This document shows, one piece after another, positions 18,414-25,579 of a stretch of 52,986 nt of DNA. The stretch's first letter is position 1. Every line of letters starts with the position of its first letter. This DNA comes from Nitrospirota bacterium (GTDB lineage Bacteria; Nitrospirota; Thermodesulfovibrionia; Thermodesulfovibrionales; Dissulfurispiraceae). Location: contig JAMCVZ010000047.1 in the NCBI GenBank assembly GCA_023476565.1, forward strand, positions 1-52,986, in the 5' to 3' direction. Under the pieces are notes generated by a model. That model was given only the letters and a program-made list of their open reading frames with translations. It was not told where the DNA came from and did not search any database. A program made the translations under genes and the position numbers.

Positions 18414-20219
18414 ATGCTGCGGGAATTAAGGATCAAGAATTTTACTATTATTGACGACCTGTCAATACAGTTTGAAACGGGCCTGAATATCCTGACCGGG
18501 GAAACAGGCGCAGGCAAATCCGTAATCGTCGACGCGATCGGCATACTCCTCGGCGAAAAAGCCTCTCAGGACATGATCAAGACCGGGGAAAAAGAGGCCC
18601 ATATCGAGGCGTATTTCGATAATACGGACCACCCGCTGCTCAAAGAGCTCTCCATCGAAAGCGACGAAGGCATTATCCTCAGAAGAAGCATCAATTCCCA
18701 GGGCAAGGGGAGATCTTACATCAACGATATAGCTTCCAGCATACAGACCCTTTCCAGCGTCGGCAGGAGCCTTATCGATATCCACGGCCAGCATGAGCAC
18801 CAGAGCCTTTTGAAAAAAGAGAGCCACCTGGCGTTCCTCGATGCTTTCGGGGGACTGAATAAAGACAGTAACAAGTTACAAGTAACGGGTAACGAGTTAA
18901 AAGATAAGAAGGAATCCGAAAACTTGTTACTCGTTACTCCTCACTCGTCACCGCCTTCAGACCCGTCACTCGTCACTCGTTACTCGTTACTGTTTAGTGA
19001 AGTGGTCGAGCTGAGAAATAAAGTGACCGGGATGAAACAAAAAATACGCGAACGGAGCCAGCGCATTGAATTCCTGCGTTTCCAGCTCAATGAAATAGAT
19101 TCGGCCCAGCTCAAACAGGGCGAGAAGGAATCCCTTGAGGAAGAAAGGGCCATACTGCTGAATCTCAGCAAGCTCAAGGAGTCCTCGGAGACGGCCTATA
19201 TGCTGCTATACGAGGCTGAAGGCTCTTCACTTGAGCGCCTTTCTGCTGTCGCGTCGCGGATCAGGGAAATAGCACAGATAGACCCTGATGCCCGGGAGCT
19301 CCTGGCAACTCTTGAAGCGGCAGTTCCCCTCCTTGAGGATTCGGCAATCCTGCTCAGGGGGCTCAAGGACAAGTACGACATCGACCCGCACAAGCTCGGT
19401 GAGGTAGACGAGCGTTTTGAGCTGATAAAGAGACTCGAAAAAAAGTACGGAGAAAACGTAGAGGGGATACTCGGATACGGGGAGCGGGCCCGTGAGGAAC
19501 TGAAGTCGCTTGAAACTGCGGACGAACAACTTGAGGCATTTGATAATGAACTCAAGGCAAGGGAGCGTGAGCTTTTGTCGCTGGCGGAAGCGCTCTCGAA
19601 AAAGAGACAGTCCGCTGCAAAACACATAGAGACCACGGTCATGGCCGAGCTCCGCGAGCTCGGATTCCAGAAGGCGGAATTCAGGATCGATATGAAGAGA
19701 AAGGACGCGGTTACGGCAACCGGCCTGGACGATGTCGAATTCCTCTTCTCGGCCAATCCCGGGGAGTCGCCGAAACCTCTGGCAAAGGTCGTATCCGGAG
19801 GTGAGCTGTCGAGAATCATGCTCGCGTTGAAATGCATCAAAAGCCGTAACGAGCCATCAGTAACGAGTGACGAGTCAAAGAGAAAAGACAAAAACCGATC
19901 ACCCATGACGCTGATTTTCGATGAAGTGGATGCGGGTATAGGCGGGGTCACCGCTCAGCACGTGGGGAAAAGGCTGAAGGACATCTCAGGCGCTTACCAG
20001 GTGCTCTGCATTACCCACCTGCCGCAGATAGCCGCGCTTGCCGATTACCACATGAAGGTTGAGAAGAGCATGGCCAAGGATACCGTAAAAGTTGCAATCG
20101 AGCCCCTGTCCGATTACAAGCGTGAGGAAGAGCTTGCGCGGATGCTCAGCGGAAGGATTACCGACGGCTCCCTGAAACATGCAAAGGAACTGCTCAGCAC
20201 CCCAAAAAGCAAGCGCTGA
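18414..20219 (+). CDS. recN: DNA repair protein RecN, with two in-frame repeat insertions
   Basis: SMC-like ATPase of double-strand break repair. Walker A (GETGAGKS) is at 29-36, the signature VSGGELSR at about 462-469 and Walker B TLIFDEVDAGIGG at about 500-512; a coiled coil lies between. The 601 aa are longer than typical RecN (about 550-570). The surplus is explained by about 43 residues at 151-193 and about 16 residues at 477-492, both encoded by GTAACGA/GTGACGA heptamer repeats that keep the frame. The start MLRELRIKNF is canonical although no ribosome binding site is visible. The motifs are intact, so it is probably functional. Confidence 0.92.
   Translation: MLRELRIKNFTIIDDLSIQFETGLNILTGETGAGKSVIVDAIGILLGEKASQDMIKTGEKEAHIEAYFDNTDHPLLKELSIESDEGIILRRSINSQGKGRSYINDIASSIQTLSSVGRSLIDIHGQHEHQSLLKKESHLAFLDAFGGLNKDSNKLQVTGNELKDKKESENLLLVTPHSSPPSDPSLVTRYSLLFSEVVELRNKVTGMKQKIRERSQRIEFLRFQLNEIDSAQLKQGEKESLEEERAILLNLSKLKESSETAYMLLYEAEGSSLERLSAVASRIREIAQIDPDARELLATLEAAVPLLEDSAILLRGLKDKYDIDPHKLGEVDERFELIKRLEKKYGENVEGILGYGERAREELKSLETADEQLEAFDNELKARERELLSLAEALSKKRQSAAKHIETTVMAELRELGFQKAEFRIDMKRKDAVTATGLDDVEFLFSANPGESPKPLAKVVSGGELSRIMLALKCIKSRNEPSVTSDESKRKDKNRSPMTLIFDEVDAGIGGVTAQHVGKRLKDISGAYQVLCITHLPQIAALADYHMKVEKSMAKDTVKVAIEPLSDYKREEELARMLSGRITDGSLKHAKELLSTPKSKR
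18865..18992. repeat. Heptamer-repeat element inside recN, insertion 1
   Basis: Units of GTAACGA/GTGACGA. The left arm starts ACAGTAAC at 18865 and the right arm ends GTTACTGT at 18992, so the ends are inverted repeats; a middle block (about 18920-18950) carries the unit in reverse. The encoded peptide has no match to RecN. Confidence 0.8.
19843..19882. repeat. Heptamer-repeat element inside recN, insertion 2
   Basis: A shorter, direct run of CGTAACGAG/AGTAACGAGTGACGAGT units with the same heptamer as insertion 1. It encodes the extra residues between the signature motif and Walker B of RecN. Confidence 0.7.
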
Positions 20220-20256
20220 CCCGGTCTTTGACACCTCTTTAATTCTTATGGACTTA

Positions 20257-20511
20257 TTATTCCCCATAATGTGTCTTTGCCCTGTGGATATAGATTATTT
20301 GATGCTCCTCATCAATGCTGTAAACTATCCTGTCTTTTAAGGACAGCCGTAGCGAATAGAATCCCGTCAAATCTCCAACGAGCCTCTTCCCTGCGTATGG
20401 ATTGTGAGTAAGCTGGCCGGCTATTATTTCTCTTAATTTCTTTTGAAGCTTTGGAGATAAACTCTTAACGTCCCTGAATGCCACCTTGGAAAATCGAACT
20501 TCATACGGCAT
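20257..20511 (-). CDS. YoeB/RelE-type toxin of a type II toxin-antitoxin pair
   Basis: 84-aa protein of the RelE/ParE fold, predicted mRNA interferase. Family features are the Lys/Arg-rich helices (LSPKLQKKLREI), LVGDLTGFYSLRLSLKDRIVYSI, and the C-terminal AKTHYGE that resembles the AKSHY/CRYHY end of YoeB-like toxins. It overlaps the antitoxin gene by one base (TGATG type), so translation is coupled. It lies 37 bp after recN, convergent with it. Confidence 0.85.
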   Translation of the reverse strand: MPYEVRFSKVAFRDVKSLSPKLQKKLREIIAGQLTHNPYAGKRLVGDLTGFYSLRLSLKDRIVYSIDEEHQIIYIHRAKTHYGE

Positions 20512-20771
20512 TAGTCCGTTTCTCCAAATACTTCATCAAGAGAGTATGTTTCTCCTTTTTCGATCTGCTTGAGTGATCTCTTTATGCTTTCTCTGAAGCC
20601 CGGAATTGAAAGAAGCTCTAATGTCTCCTGAAGACTTTCGTATTCATCTTCCGACATAAGAACGACGTCTCCCTCGCGATGATGAATACGGAATATTGTG
20701 TGCTTGGCAAGTGCATCTTTGATAAGATCAAAAAACTCTTTTCGTGCTTGCGTTGCATTTACGACTGTCAT
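20511..20771 (-). CDS. Phd/YefM-type antitoxin
   Basis: 86-aa antitoxin. The N-terminal Phd/YefM DNA-binding domain is TVVNATQARKEFFDLIKDA, followed by VVLMSEDEYESLQETLELL, typical of YefM. The acidic C-terminal tail (EKGETYSLDEVFGE) is the toxin-neutralising part. The start follows GTGAGGTGTTAAAAT. It is the first gene of the pair. Confidence 0.88.
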   Translation of the reverse strand: MTVVNATQARKEFFDLIKDALAKHTIFRIHHREGDVVLMSEDEYESLQETLELLSIPGFRESIKRSLKQIEKGETYSLDEVFGETD

Positions 20772-20790
20772 ATTTTAACACCTCACTAAG

Positions 20791-20836
20791 TGTACGTTTA
20801 TATGTACATAATAACTATCGGCAGGAATTTTGTCAA
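20791..20836 (-). promoter_or_regulatory. Promoter and operator of the toxin-antitoxin pair
   Basis: Minus-strand TTGACA (20836-20831), 17 nt, TATTAT (20813-20808): a near-consensus sigma-70 promoter 36 nt upstream of the antitoxin. Directly downstream, TGTAC (20791-20795) and GTACA (20804-20808) form an inverted repeat, a likely site for autorepression. Confidence 0.65.
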
Positions 20837-20846
20837 TAAATAAAAA

Positions 20847-20869
20847 TTAGGGGCACATCCCATATTTAG
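20847..20869. repeat. REP-like sequence, left border of the transposase remnant
   Basis: TTAGGGGCACATCCCATAT. It is the inverted counterpart of the copy at 21290-21311 (about 15 of 18 positions agree). Confidence 0.6.
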
Positions 20870-20918
20870 TTGCTTCGCCCTTTGGGTCTGCCCGGTCTAT
20901 GCAGTATAAACCTTTTGT

Positions 20919-21251
20919 TCACTTGTCAACTATGCATGAATGGTATCTGCTTTCCCACAATCTTCCTGTTTTTTAATACTTCCTGTTGATATGCTGGGTG
21001 TAACAAAGCGTTATGCCTTGCATCATCTTATAAAGCGATTCCTCGCGTTTAGGCCTTGCAAGCAAATGGACATGGTTGTTCATAAGGCAGTATGCAAGGA
21101 TCGGGCATTCCCATTTGTCTGAATATTTTTTGAGCAACTCCAGATACTTTTGTCTGTCTTCTTTTTCAAAGAAGACCTTCTCTTTATTGTTTCCCCTTTG
21201 GATTATATGATGAGGGAATCCTACCGCTACGGCTCTTGCTATCCTCGGCAT
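20919..21251 (-). pseudogene. REP-associated tyrosine transposase (RAYT), truncated and interrupted
   Basis: The N-terminal half of a Y1 (IS200-like) transposase: MPRIARAVAVGFPHHIIQRG, then the HUH motif in MNNHVHLLARP. After QHINRKY (20973) a TAA stands where the family continues; in the same frame KTGRLWESRYHSCIVDK follows and then a TGA at 20919. The remaining C-terminal third is absent. The two inverted REP-like sequences flanking it fit a REP/RAYT unit. No mobility of its own is expected. Confidence 0.85.
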
Positions 21252-21289
21252 GTAGTAATTCTACAGGACAGCTATATTAATGTCAAAAA

Positions 21290-21311
21290 ATAAGGGATGT
21301 GTCCCTATTGG
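21290..21311. repeat. REP-like sequence, right border of the transposase remnant
   Basis: ATAAGGGATGTGTCCCTATT, inverted relative to 20847-20869. A related single copy is at 52733-52750. The 175 bp from here to 21486 show no gene. Confidence 0.6.
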
Positions 21312-21486
21312 CCCTTCGCTCTGAAACTCGCACCATTTTACTGTGCTTTGTCACCAAGGGGTATAAGAAGAAATCTGAACAATAGATCAAGGGTATCTCC
21401 CGGCTTTCAAATGCGCTGCCTTTGCCGGAGGCATTTCACCCGGACAATACAGTATAATGAAGAATGCTTCACAAGGCAGATGAAAG

Positions 21487-22188
21487 ATGCTTCAGCCGAT
21501 CCTTCTGATAGAGGATGACAAGAAAATCGCCAGGGTGGTAAAGGTTTATCTTGAAGAGGCGGGCTATAAGGTCATCCATGCCGAAAAAGGCAGGGATGCC
21601 GTAGACTCCGCTTTAAAACAGATGCCCCTTGCCGCGATCCTCGATCTGAAACTGCCCGACACCACCGGAGAAGAGGTCTGCCAGGAACTGAAAGAGATCG
21701 GCGACTTTCCTATTATCATGCTCACCTCAAAATCCTCGGAAGAAGAGAGAATAGCGGGGTTCGCCCTCGGCGCGGACGATTATGTGGTCAAGCCTTTCAG
21801 CCCGCGCGAATTGGTTTACAGGGTCAAGGCTGTTTTGAAAAGGATGCAGAAAGAGGATCTGGGCCCTGCCGGGCCCTTGAGTTTCAACAGCGGGCTTTTG
21901 ATGATCGACGGCCACAGCTATGAGGTAAAGAAAAAGGGCGTCGCGCAGAACCTGACGCCGACCGAGTTCAAGCTCCTCCACACCCTCGCCTCTTATCCGG
22001 GCAAAGTCTTTACGCGGGAAGAACTTGTGGAAAAGGCACTCGGCTATCAATTCGAAGGTTATGAGCGAAGCATCGACGCACACGTCAAGAACATCAGGCA
22101 CAAGATCGAGGACGATCCCAGAAACCCCTCGCTGATACTCACCATCTACGGCGTAGGATACCGGTTCTCAGGGAAAAAAGATGCTTAA
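21487..22188 (+). CDS. OmpR-family response regulator
   Basis: DNA-binding regulator of a two-component system. The 233 aa begin with a receiver domain (LIEDD near residue 7, phosphoacceptor Asp53 in LDLKLP, Lys102 in KPFSPREL). A winged-helix domain follows from about 135 (NLTPTEFKLLHTLASYPGKVFTREEL, then RSIDAHVKNIRHKI and VYGVGYRF-like YGVGYRF). The start follows a weak GATGAAAG. It overlaps the sensor kinase gene by 8 bp. The target genes may be the small exported proteins downstream, which is an inference from position only. Confidence 0.93.
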   Translation: MLQPILLIEDDKKIARVVKVYLEEAGYKVIHAEKGRDAVDSALKQMPLAAILDLKLPDTTGEEVCQELKEIGDFPIIMLTSKSSEEERIAGFALGADDYVVKPFSPRELVYRVKAVLKRMQKEDLGPAGPLSFNSGLLMIDGHSYEVKKKGVAQNLTPTEFKLLHTLASYPGKVFTREELVEKALGYQFEGYERSIDAHVKNIRHKIEDDPRNPSLILTIYGVGYRFSGKKDA

Positions 22189-23527
22189 GAGCCTCTGGAT
22201 AAAGTTTCTCCTCCTGCTTGTCACCGTCTCTGTCATCGCGCTGTCGGCGGCGCTTTTGCTGCGCGAGCTGATGATAAAGGATTTCCGGGAATACCTCGAA
22301 GGAGAGAGGGAAGACAGAGTTTACTGGGTAACCGCAGCGCTCGAAAGCTCTTACGAGAGATATTCGGGGTGGGAGGCCCAGCGCACCATCGAGGATGTCG
22401 TCTGGGCTCTCATGCTCGGCTTCGAAATGAAGCTCAACGATGCGAACGGCCGGCTTATAACGGACACAGAAGCGGCGATCAACTCGCTCTCCCCTCTGGT
22501 CAAGAAGAGGATCGCGGCAATTTCCCGCCAACGATTACAAGAGGGCAACAGCAAGTTCCTCCCGTATGCGCTTTTTATAGGCGGCAAGGAAATCGGCAGA
22601 GTTGAGATCAGGTTCCTTCACCCCAGAAAAGAGACCGTTTTCATAAGCCGGTCTAACAGGCTGCTCCTGTTTTCTCTTCTGGCGCTGGGTGGAATAGCCA
22701 TCTTTCTGAGTGTCATATTTTCAAGAAGGTTGACGAATCCTATCAAAGGGCTGACCGATGCGGTCGTATCGATCGGAGCGGGAAACCTCAAAAGCAGGGT
22801 TGCCCCGTCAGGCAGGGATGAGATAAGCAGATTATCGGATGCCTTTAACCGCATGGCCCATATCCTTGAGACACAGGAATCTCTCAGGAAAAAACTGACC
22901 TCCAACATAGCCCATGAACTCAGGACGCCTGTAAGCGCCATCAGGGGAGAGCTCGAAGGCATGATCGACGGGCTTATGCCGGCGGACAAGGAACAACTCC
23001 AGTCTCTCTACGCCGAGATCGGGAGGTTCAGCAGCATTATCGAAGGGCTTGAAGAGCTTTCGCAGGCCGAGGCGAGCAGCCTTACACTCAGGAAGCAGGC
23101 TTTTGAGCTTCAGCCGTTTCTAAAGAACATAGCCGGAAGGTTCAAGAGAGTGTTCCAGGACAAGGGACTAGGGATTGAGCTTCAATGCGATGCCGGACTT
23201 GCCATCAATGCCGACCCCGACAGGCTGAGCCAGATCATAATCAATCTTTTGAGCAATGCACTGAAGGCTACGCGAGGCGGCGGGAATATCCTGATTAAAG
23301 CCGCCGGCAAGGGAACAGAAATAATCATCGAGGTTATCGACAACGGGTCCGGCATAAAGGCCGGGGACCTGCCCTTTATCTTTGAGAGGTTCTATAGAGG
23401 CGCAGAAGGGGGACTCGGACTCGGGCTCGCCATTGTAAAAGAGCTTGTAGAGGCCCACGGCGGCAGGATAACCGCAACCAGCGAATACGGGAAAGGTTCG
23501 ACCTTTACCGTATCTTTTCCGCTTTAA
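22181..23527 (+). CDS. Sensor histidine kinase
   Basis: Membrane partner of the preceding regulator, 448 aa. One membrane segment is at about 7-27 and another at about 160-180, with a periplasmic domain of about 130 residues between. A HAMP domain follows (about 183-233), then the HisKA box NIAHELRTP with His245, and the ATPase boxes NLLSNALKA, DNGSGI, FERFYRG and GLGLGLAIVKELVEAHGG. It has the BaeS/CpxA-like layout. The signal is not identifiable from sequence. Confidence 0.93.
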   Translation: MLKSLWIKFLLLLVTVSVIALSAALLLRELMIKDFREYLEGEREDRVYWVTAALESSYERYSGWEAQRTIEDVVWALMLGFEMKLNDANGRLITDTEAAINSLSPLVKKRIAAISRQRLQEGNSKFLPYALFIGGKEIGRVEIRFLHPRKETVFISRSNRLLLFSLLALGGIAIFLSVIFSRRLTNPIKGLTDAVVSIGAGNLKSRVAPSGRDEISRLSDAFNRMAHILETQESLRKKLTSNIAHELRTPVSAIRGELEGMIDGLMPADKEQLQSLYAEIGRFSSIIEGLEELSQAEASSLTLRKQAFELQPFLKNIAGRFKRVFQDKGLGIELQCDAGLAINADPDRLSQIIINLLSNALKATRGGGNILIKAAGKGTEIIIEVIDNGSGIKAGDLPFIFERFYRGAEGGLGLGLAIVKELVEAHGGRITATSEYGKGSTFTVSFPL

Positions 23528-23663
23528 AAATTCACTGCAGTGAATTTCTCTTATCTTCACAATTCTTCATAATCCTTTCGACAGTCCTTCACAGCCGGTC
23601 TGGTAAGCTGTAATCAACAAAGCAAGCACAGCATTTTGAGCAGAGTACGGAAGGAGGCACTGC

Positions 23664-23720
23664 ATGAAACAAAAAATGGTGATGGGTATAGGATCCGGCA
23701 GACGTGAGATTAAAAATTGA
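23664..23720 (+). CDS. Possible 18-codon leader ORF
   Basis: An ATG 5 nt after GGAAGGAGG, one of the best ribosome binding sites of the region, opens an 18-residue basic peptide ending at TGA 31 nt before the next gene. It could be a leader peptide, or the stranded 5' end of a lost gene. No known family. Confidence 0.35.
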   Translation: MKQKMVMGIGSGRREIKN

Positions 23721-23751
23721 GATATTAAAAGAATCACAGGAGGTAAATAAA

Positions 23752-24132
23752 ATGAAAAGAATTCTAACGATAATTCCGGTTTTTATCCTTGCGTGCAGCT
23801 TCATGCTCGCCGGAAACACCAGGGCTGAGGCGATGAACAATGAATCGGCGGCGATGCTGGCAGGCGCAATCGCCATATTCGGCAAGCCCGTGCTCCAGAC
23901 CATAGTAAGGGAAGTAACCCCTCAGCCGGCCTATGCCTATAATAATTCCTACTCGTATGCGGCCTACCCTGCCAGGAGCGAGGTGGTTTATGTGGCGCCG
24001 GAACCGGCGAGGTGCTATAAGCCGAGGGGCCGGGCATATGAAAGAGGCTGGCGCGATGAAAGGAGGCGCATGGAATATCAGAGGGGCCGTGAGGACGCAA
24101 GGAGGCACTATTACGACGACTATGATGACTAA
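23752..24132 (+). CDS. Small exported protein with Tyr- and Arg-rich tail
   Basis: 126 aa of unknown function. The start is the ATG after CAGGAGGTAAATAAA; an upstream GTG in frame is less likely. The N-terminus is a signal peptide; Cys15 in VFILAC could be a lipobox cysteine, or cleavage could be after TRAEA. The middle is rich in Tyr, Asn and Pro and the C-terminus is strongly charged (ERGWRDERRRMEYQRGREDARR, then Tyr/Asp). It follows the two-component system and may belong to its regulon. Confidence 0.75.
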   Translation: MKRILTIIPVFILACSFMLAGNTRAEAMNNESAAMLAGAIAIFGKPVLQTIVREVTPQPAYAYNNSYSYAAYPARSEVVYVAPEPARCYKPRGRAYERGWRDERRRMEYQRGREDARRHYYDDYDD

Positions 24133-24249
24133 TGCAATAATTGTCTATCGGCTTGCCGGGAAACAGGTAAGCGCGATATAGGAAAGGAGGTGAAACAGGT
24201 GGAATCAGCAGTTTATTCAACACCCGATAAAAAGAAAGGAGACAAACAC

Positions 24250-24567
24250 ATGAGAATAATTGCAGCAGTAATGATCGTATTGGTGGCAGCCCTGTTCGCG
24301 GGGAGCGCGCTGGCAGTGCCCTCCGGGAAGACCCTAGAGTGGAGCAGCGCAAATGGAAAGGTTGTTTTTGAAGGCAAGGTCCATGCAGACAAGGGACTCA
24401 AATGCAATGACTGCCATACAAAGATATTCAAGATGAAGAAGGGTTCATCGGAGATGCACATGAAAGATATCAATGCAGGAAAGTTCTGCGGCGAATGTCA
24501 CAATGGAACAAGGGCTTTTAAAACAAGCGAGGCGAAGAACTGCGTCAGATGCCATAAGAAAAGCTGA
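24250..24567 (+). CDS. Tri-haem cytochrome c (c7-type)
   Basis: 105-aa exported multihaem cytochrome. A signal peptide (to about ALA at 20-22) precedes three CxxCH motifs: CNDCH 52-56, CGECH 80-84 and CVRCH 98-102. Additional His (H45, H70) can be distal ligands. It resembles the tri-haem c7-type domains that occur singly or in long arrays in metal- and sulfur-cycling bacteria. The start is the ATG after AAGAAAGGAGACAAACAC. A terminator follows directly. The likely role is periplasmic electron transfer; partners are not visible. Confidence 0.9.
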   Translation: MRIIAAVMIVLVAALFAGSALAVPSGKTLEWSSANGKVVFEGKVHADKGLKCNDCHTKIFKMKKGSSEMHMKDINAGKFCGECHNGTRAFKTSEAKNCVRCHKKS

Positions 24568-24576
24568 GGCGAGAGG

Positions 24577-24611
24577 TCCGGAAAGGCGTCAATCCGTGCC
24601 GCCTTTCCGGA
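24577..24611 (+). terminator. Terminator after the cytochrome gene
   Basis: A perfect 12-bp stem (TCCGGAAAGGCG, 24577-24588, with its complement 24600-24611), an 11-nt loop, then TTGTTT. A good intrinsic terminator 9 nt after the stop. From here to 24763 no gene is seen. Confidence 0.75.
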
Positions 24612-24763
24612 TTGTTTGCACAAACAAGAGAGCCTGCGGAAAGCCCTGGGCAGCCATCCGGGTGCCCGATCCTCATTGACCTGCCCGGCCGTAACCTCTA
24701 TAATGTTCTTTAAGGAGACGGGGCCTGGATTGGTAAAATTAAAAAAGAGCGAGGTAGATACCC

Positions 24764-25159
24764 ATGAAGATACCGTTCACGCCAAAGGGCTTTGGTGCAG
24801 TTGCAGCAGTGCTGATCCTTATGTTTACAGCCATCCCCGACCGGGTCGCTATTTACGGACAGAGTGTCCCCTCCATGCACATCAATACCGTTTCCACCGC
24901 TTACGCAGCTAACGGCCAGGGAGACAGCTCTCCTTACGGGGGGTCGAAAAGCGGAGCATACGGCGAAAAAAAAGCGGTAGCCACAGCGGAAGATGCCCGG
25001 AAAATCCTTAAAGAATACTTTTCGAAGAAAGATGTGGAAATAGGCGAAATCAAGGAAAAAGAGCTCTACTTCGAGGCCGAGATCAGGGATAAAAACAACA
25101 GGCCTGTCGATAAGGTGATAGTAGACAAGAGGACCGGCAGGATAAGGTCAATATACTGA
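24764..25159 (+). CDS. Exported small protein with PepSY-like C-terminus
   Basis: 131 aa. The N-terminal 25 residues form a signal or anchor segment (GFGAVAAVLILMFTAI). A Gly/Ser/Tyr-rich linker follows (about 50-72). The C-terminal domain starts with TAEDARKILKEYFSKKDV and ends VDKVIVDKRTGRIRSIY, a pattern seen in PepSY-type domains. Function unknown. The start follows CGAGGTAGATACCC. It is separated from the cytochrome by a terminator, so probably has its own promoter. Confidence 0.75.
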   Translation: MKIPFTPKGFGAVAAVLILMFTAIPDRVAIYGQSVPSMHINTVSTAYAANGQGDSSPYGGSKSGAYGEKKAVATAEDARKILKEYFSKKDVEIGEIKEKELYFEAEIRDKNNRPVDKVIVDKRTGRIRSIY

Positions 25160-25229
25160 GCCGGCAGGATTTTCGGGATCCGGTTTTCTGGAACTATCGT
25201 TGTTACCCGTGATATAATCAGGGACCGGC

Positions 25230-25481
25230 ATGCTGAAAGTGGCAAAAACTCCAAAAAAGAGAATTAAAGGCACAATCGTTATCGACAGGGAATTGTGCAA
25301 GGGCTGCAAGTACTGCCTTGCGGCATGCCCCAGGGGTTCTATTGCCGTGGACGAGAAATTCAACAGCATGGGATATTTTCCTGTGCGTTTCAAGCACCCT
25401 GAGAAATGCACCGGCTGTGCCGTCTGCGCCCGCATGTGCCCGGAGATTGCTATTGAGGTGTGGAAGGAAGAGGATGATTAA
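25230..25481 (+). CDS. 2[4Fe-4S] ferredoxin, KorD/PorD-like
   Basis: 83 aa with two classical motifs (C23, C26, C29, C33 and C60, C63, C66, C70). The text around them (IDRELCKGCKYCLAACPRGSI and GYFPVRF...KCTGCAVCARMCPEIAIEV) is that of the delta subunit of 2-oxoacid:ferredoxin oxidoreductases. Normally korA, korB and korC follow; here the next gene is an M16 peptidase, so the subunit is an orphan. It could serve as a general ferredoxin. No clear ribosome binding site. Confidence 0.85.
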   Translation: MLKVAKTPKKRIKGTIVIDRELCKGCKYCLAACPRGSIAVDEKFNSMGYFPVRFKHPEKCTGCAVCARMCPEIAIEVWKEEDD

Positions 25482-25579
25482 GCGGCGGCCGTGTGTGCAG
25501 AAAGGGATTTACCTCCGCGGGCTTTTATTTTATTTGCCGGATTTGCCCATTTGGCGGTTTTTTTGATATATTAGTCGGT

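Noticed and set aside
18865-18992. Short regular repeats in recN considered as a CRISPR array
   Set aside because: Units are 7 bp, contiguous and degenerate, with no spacers of constant length; they are translated in frame.
18865-18992. recN insertion considered as an intein or intron
   Set aside because: Far too short, no splicing motifs, and frame is kept.
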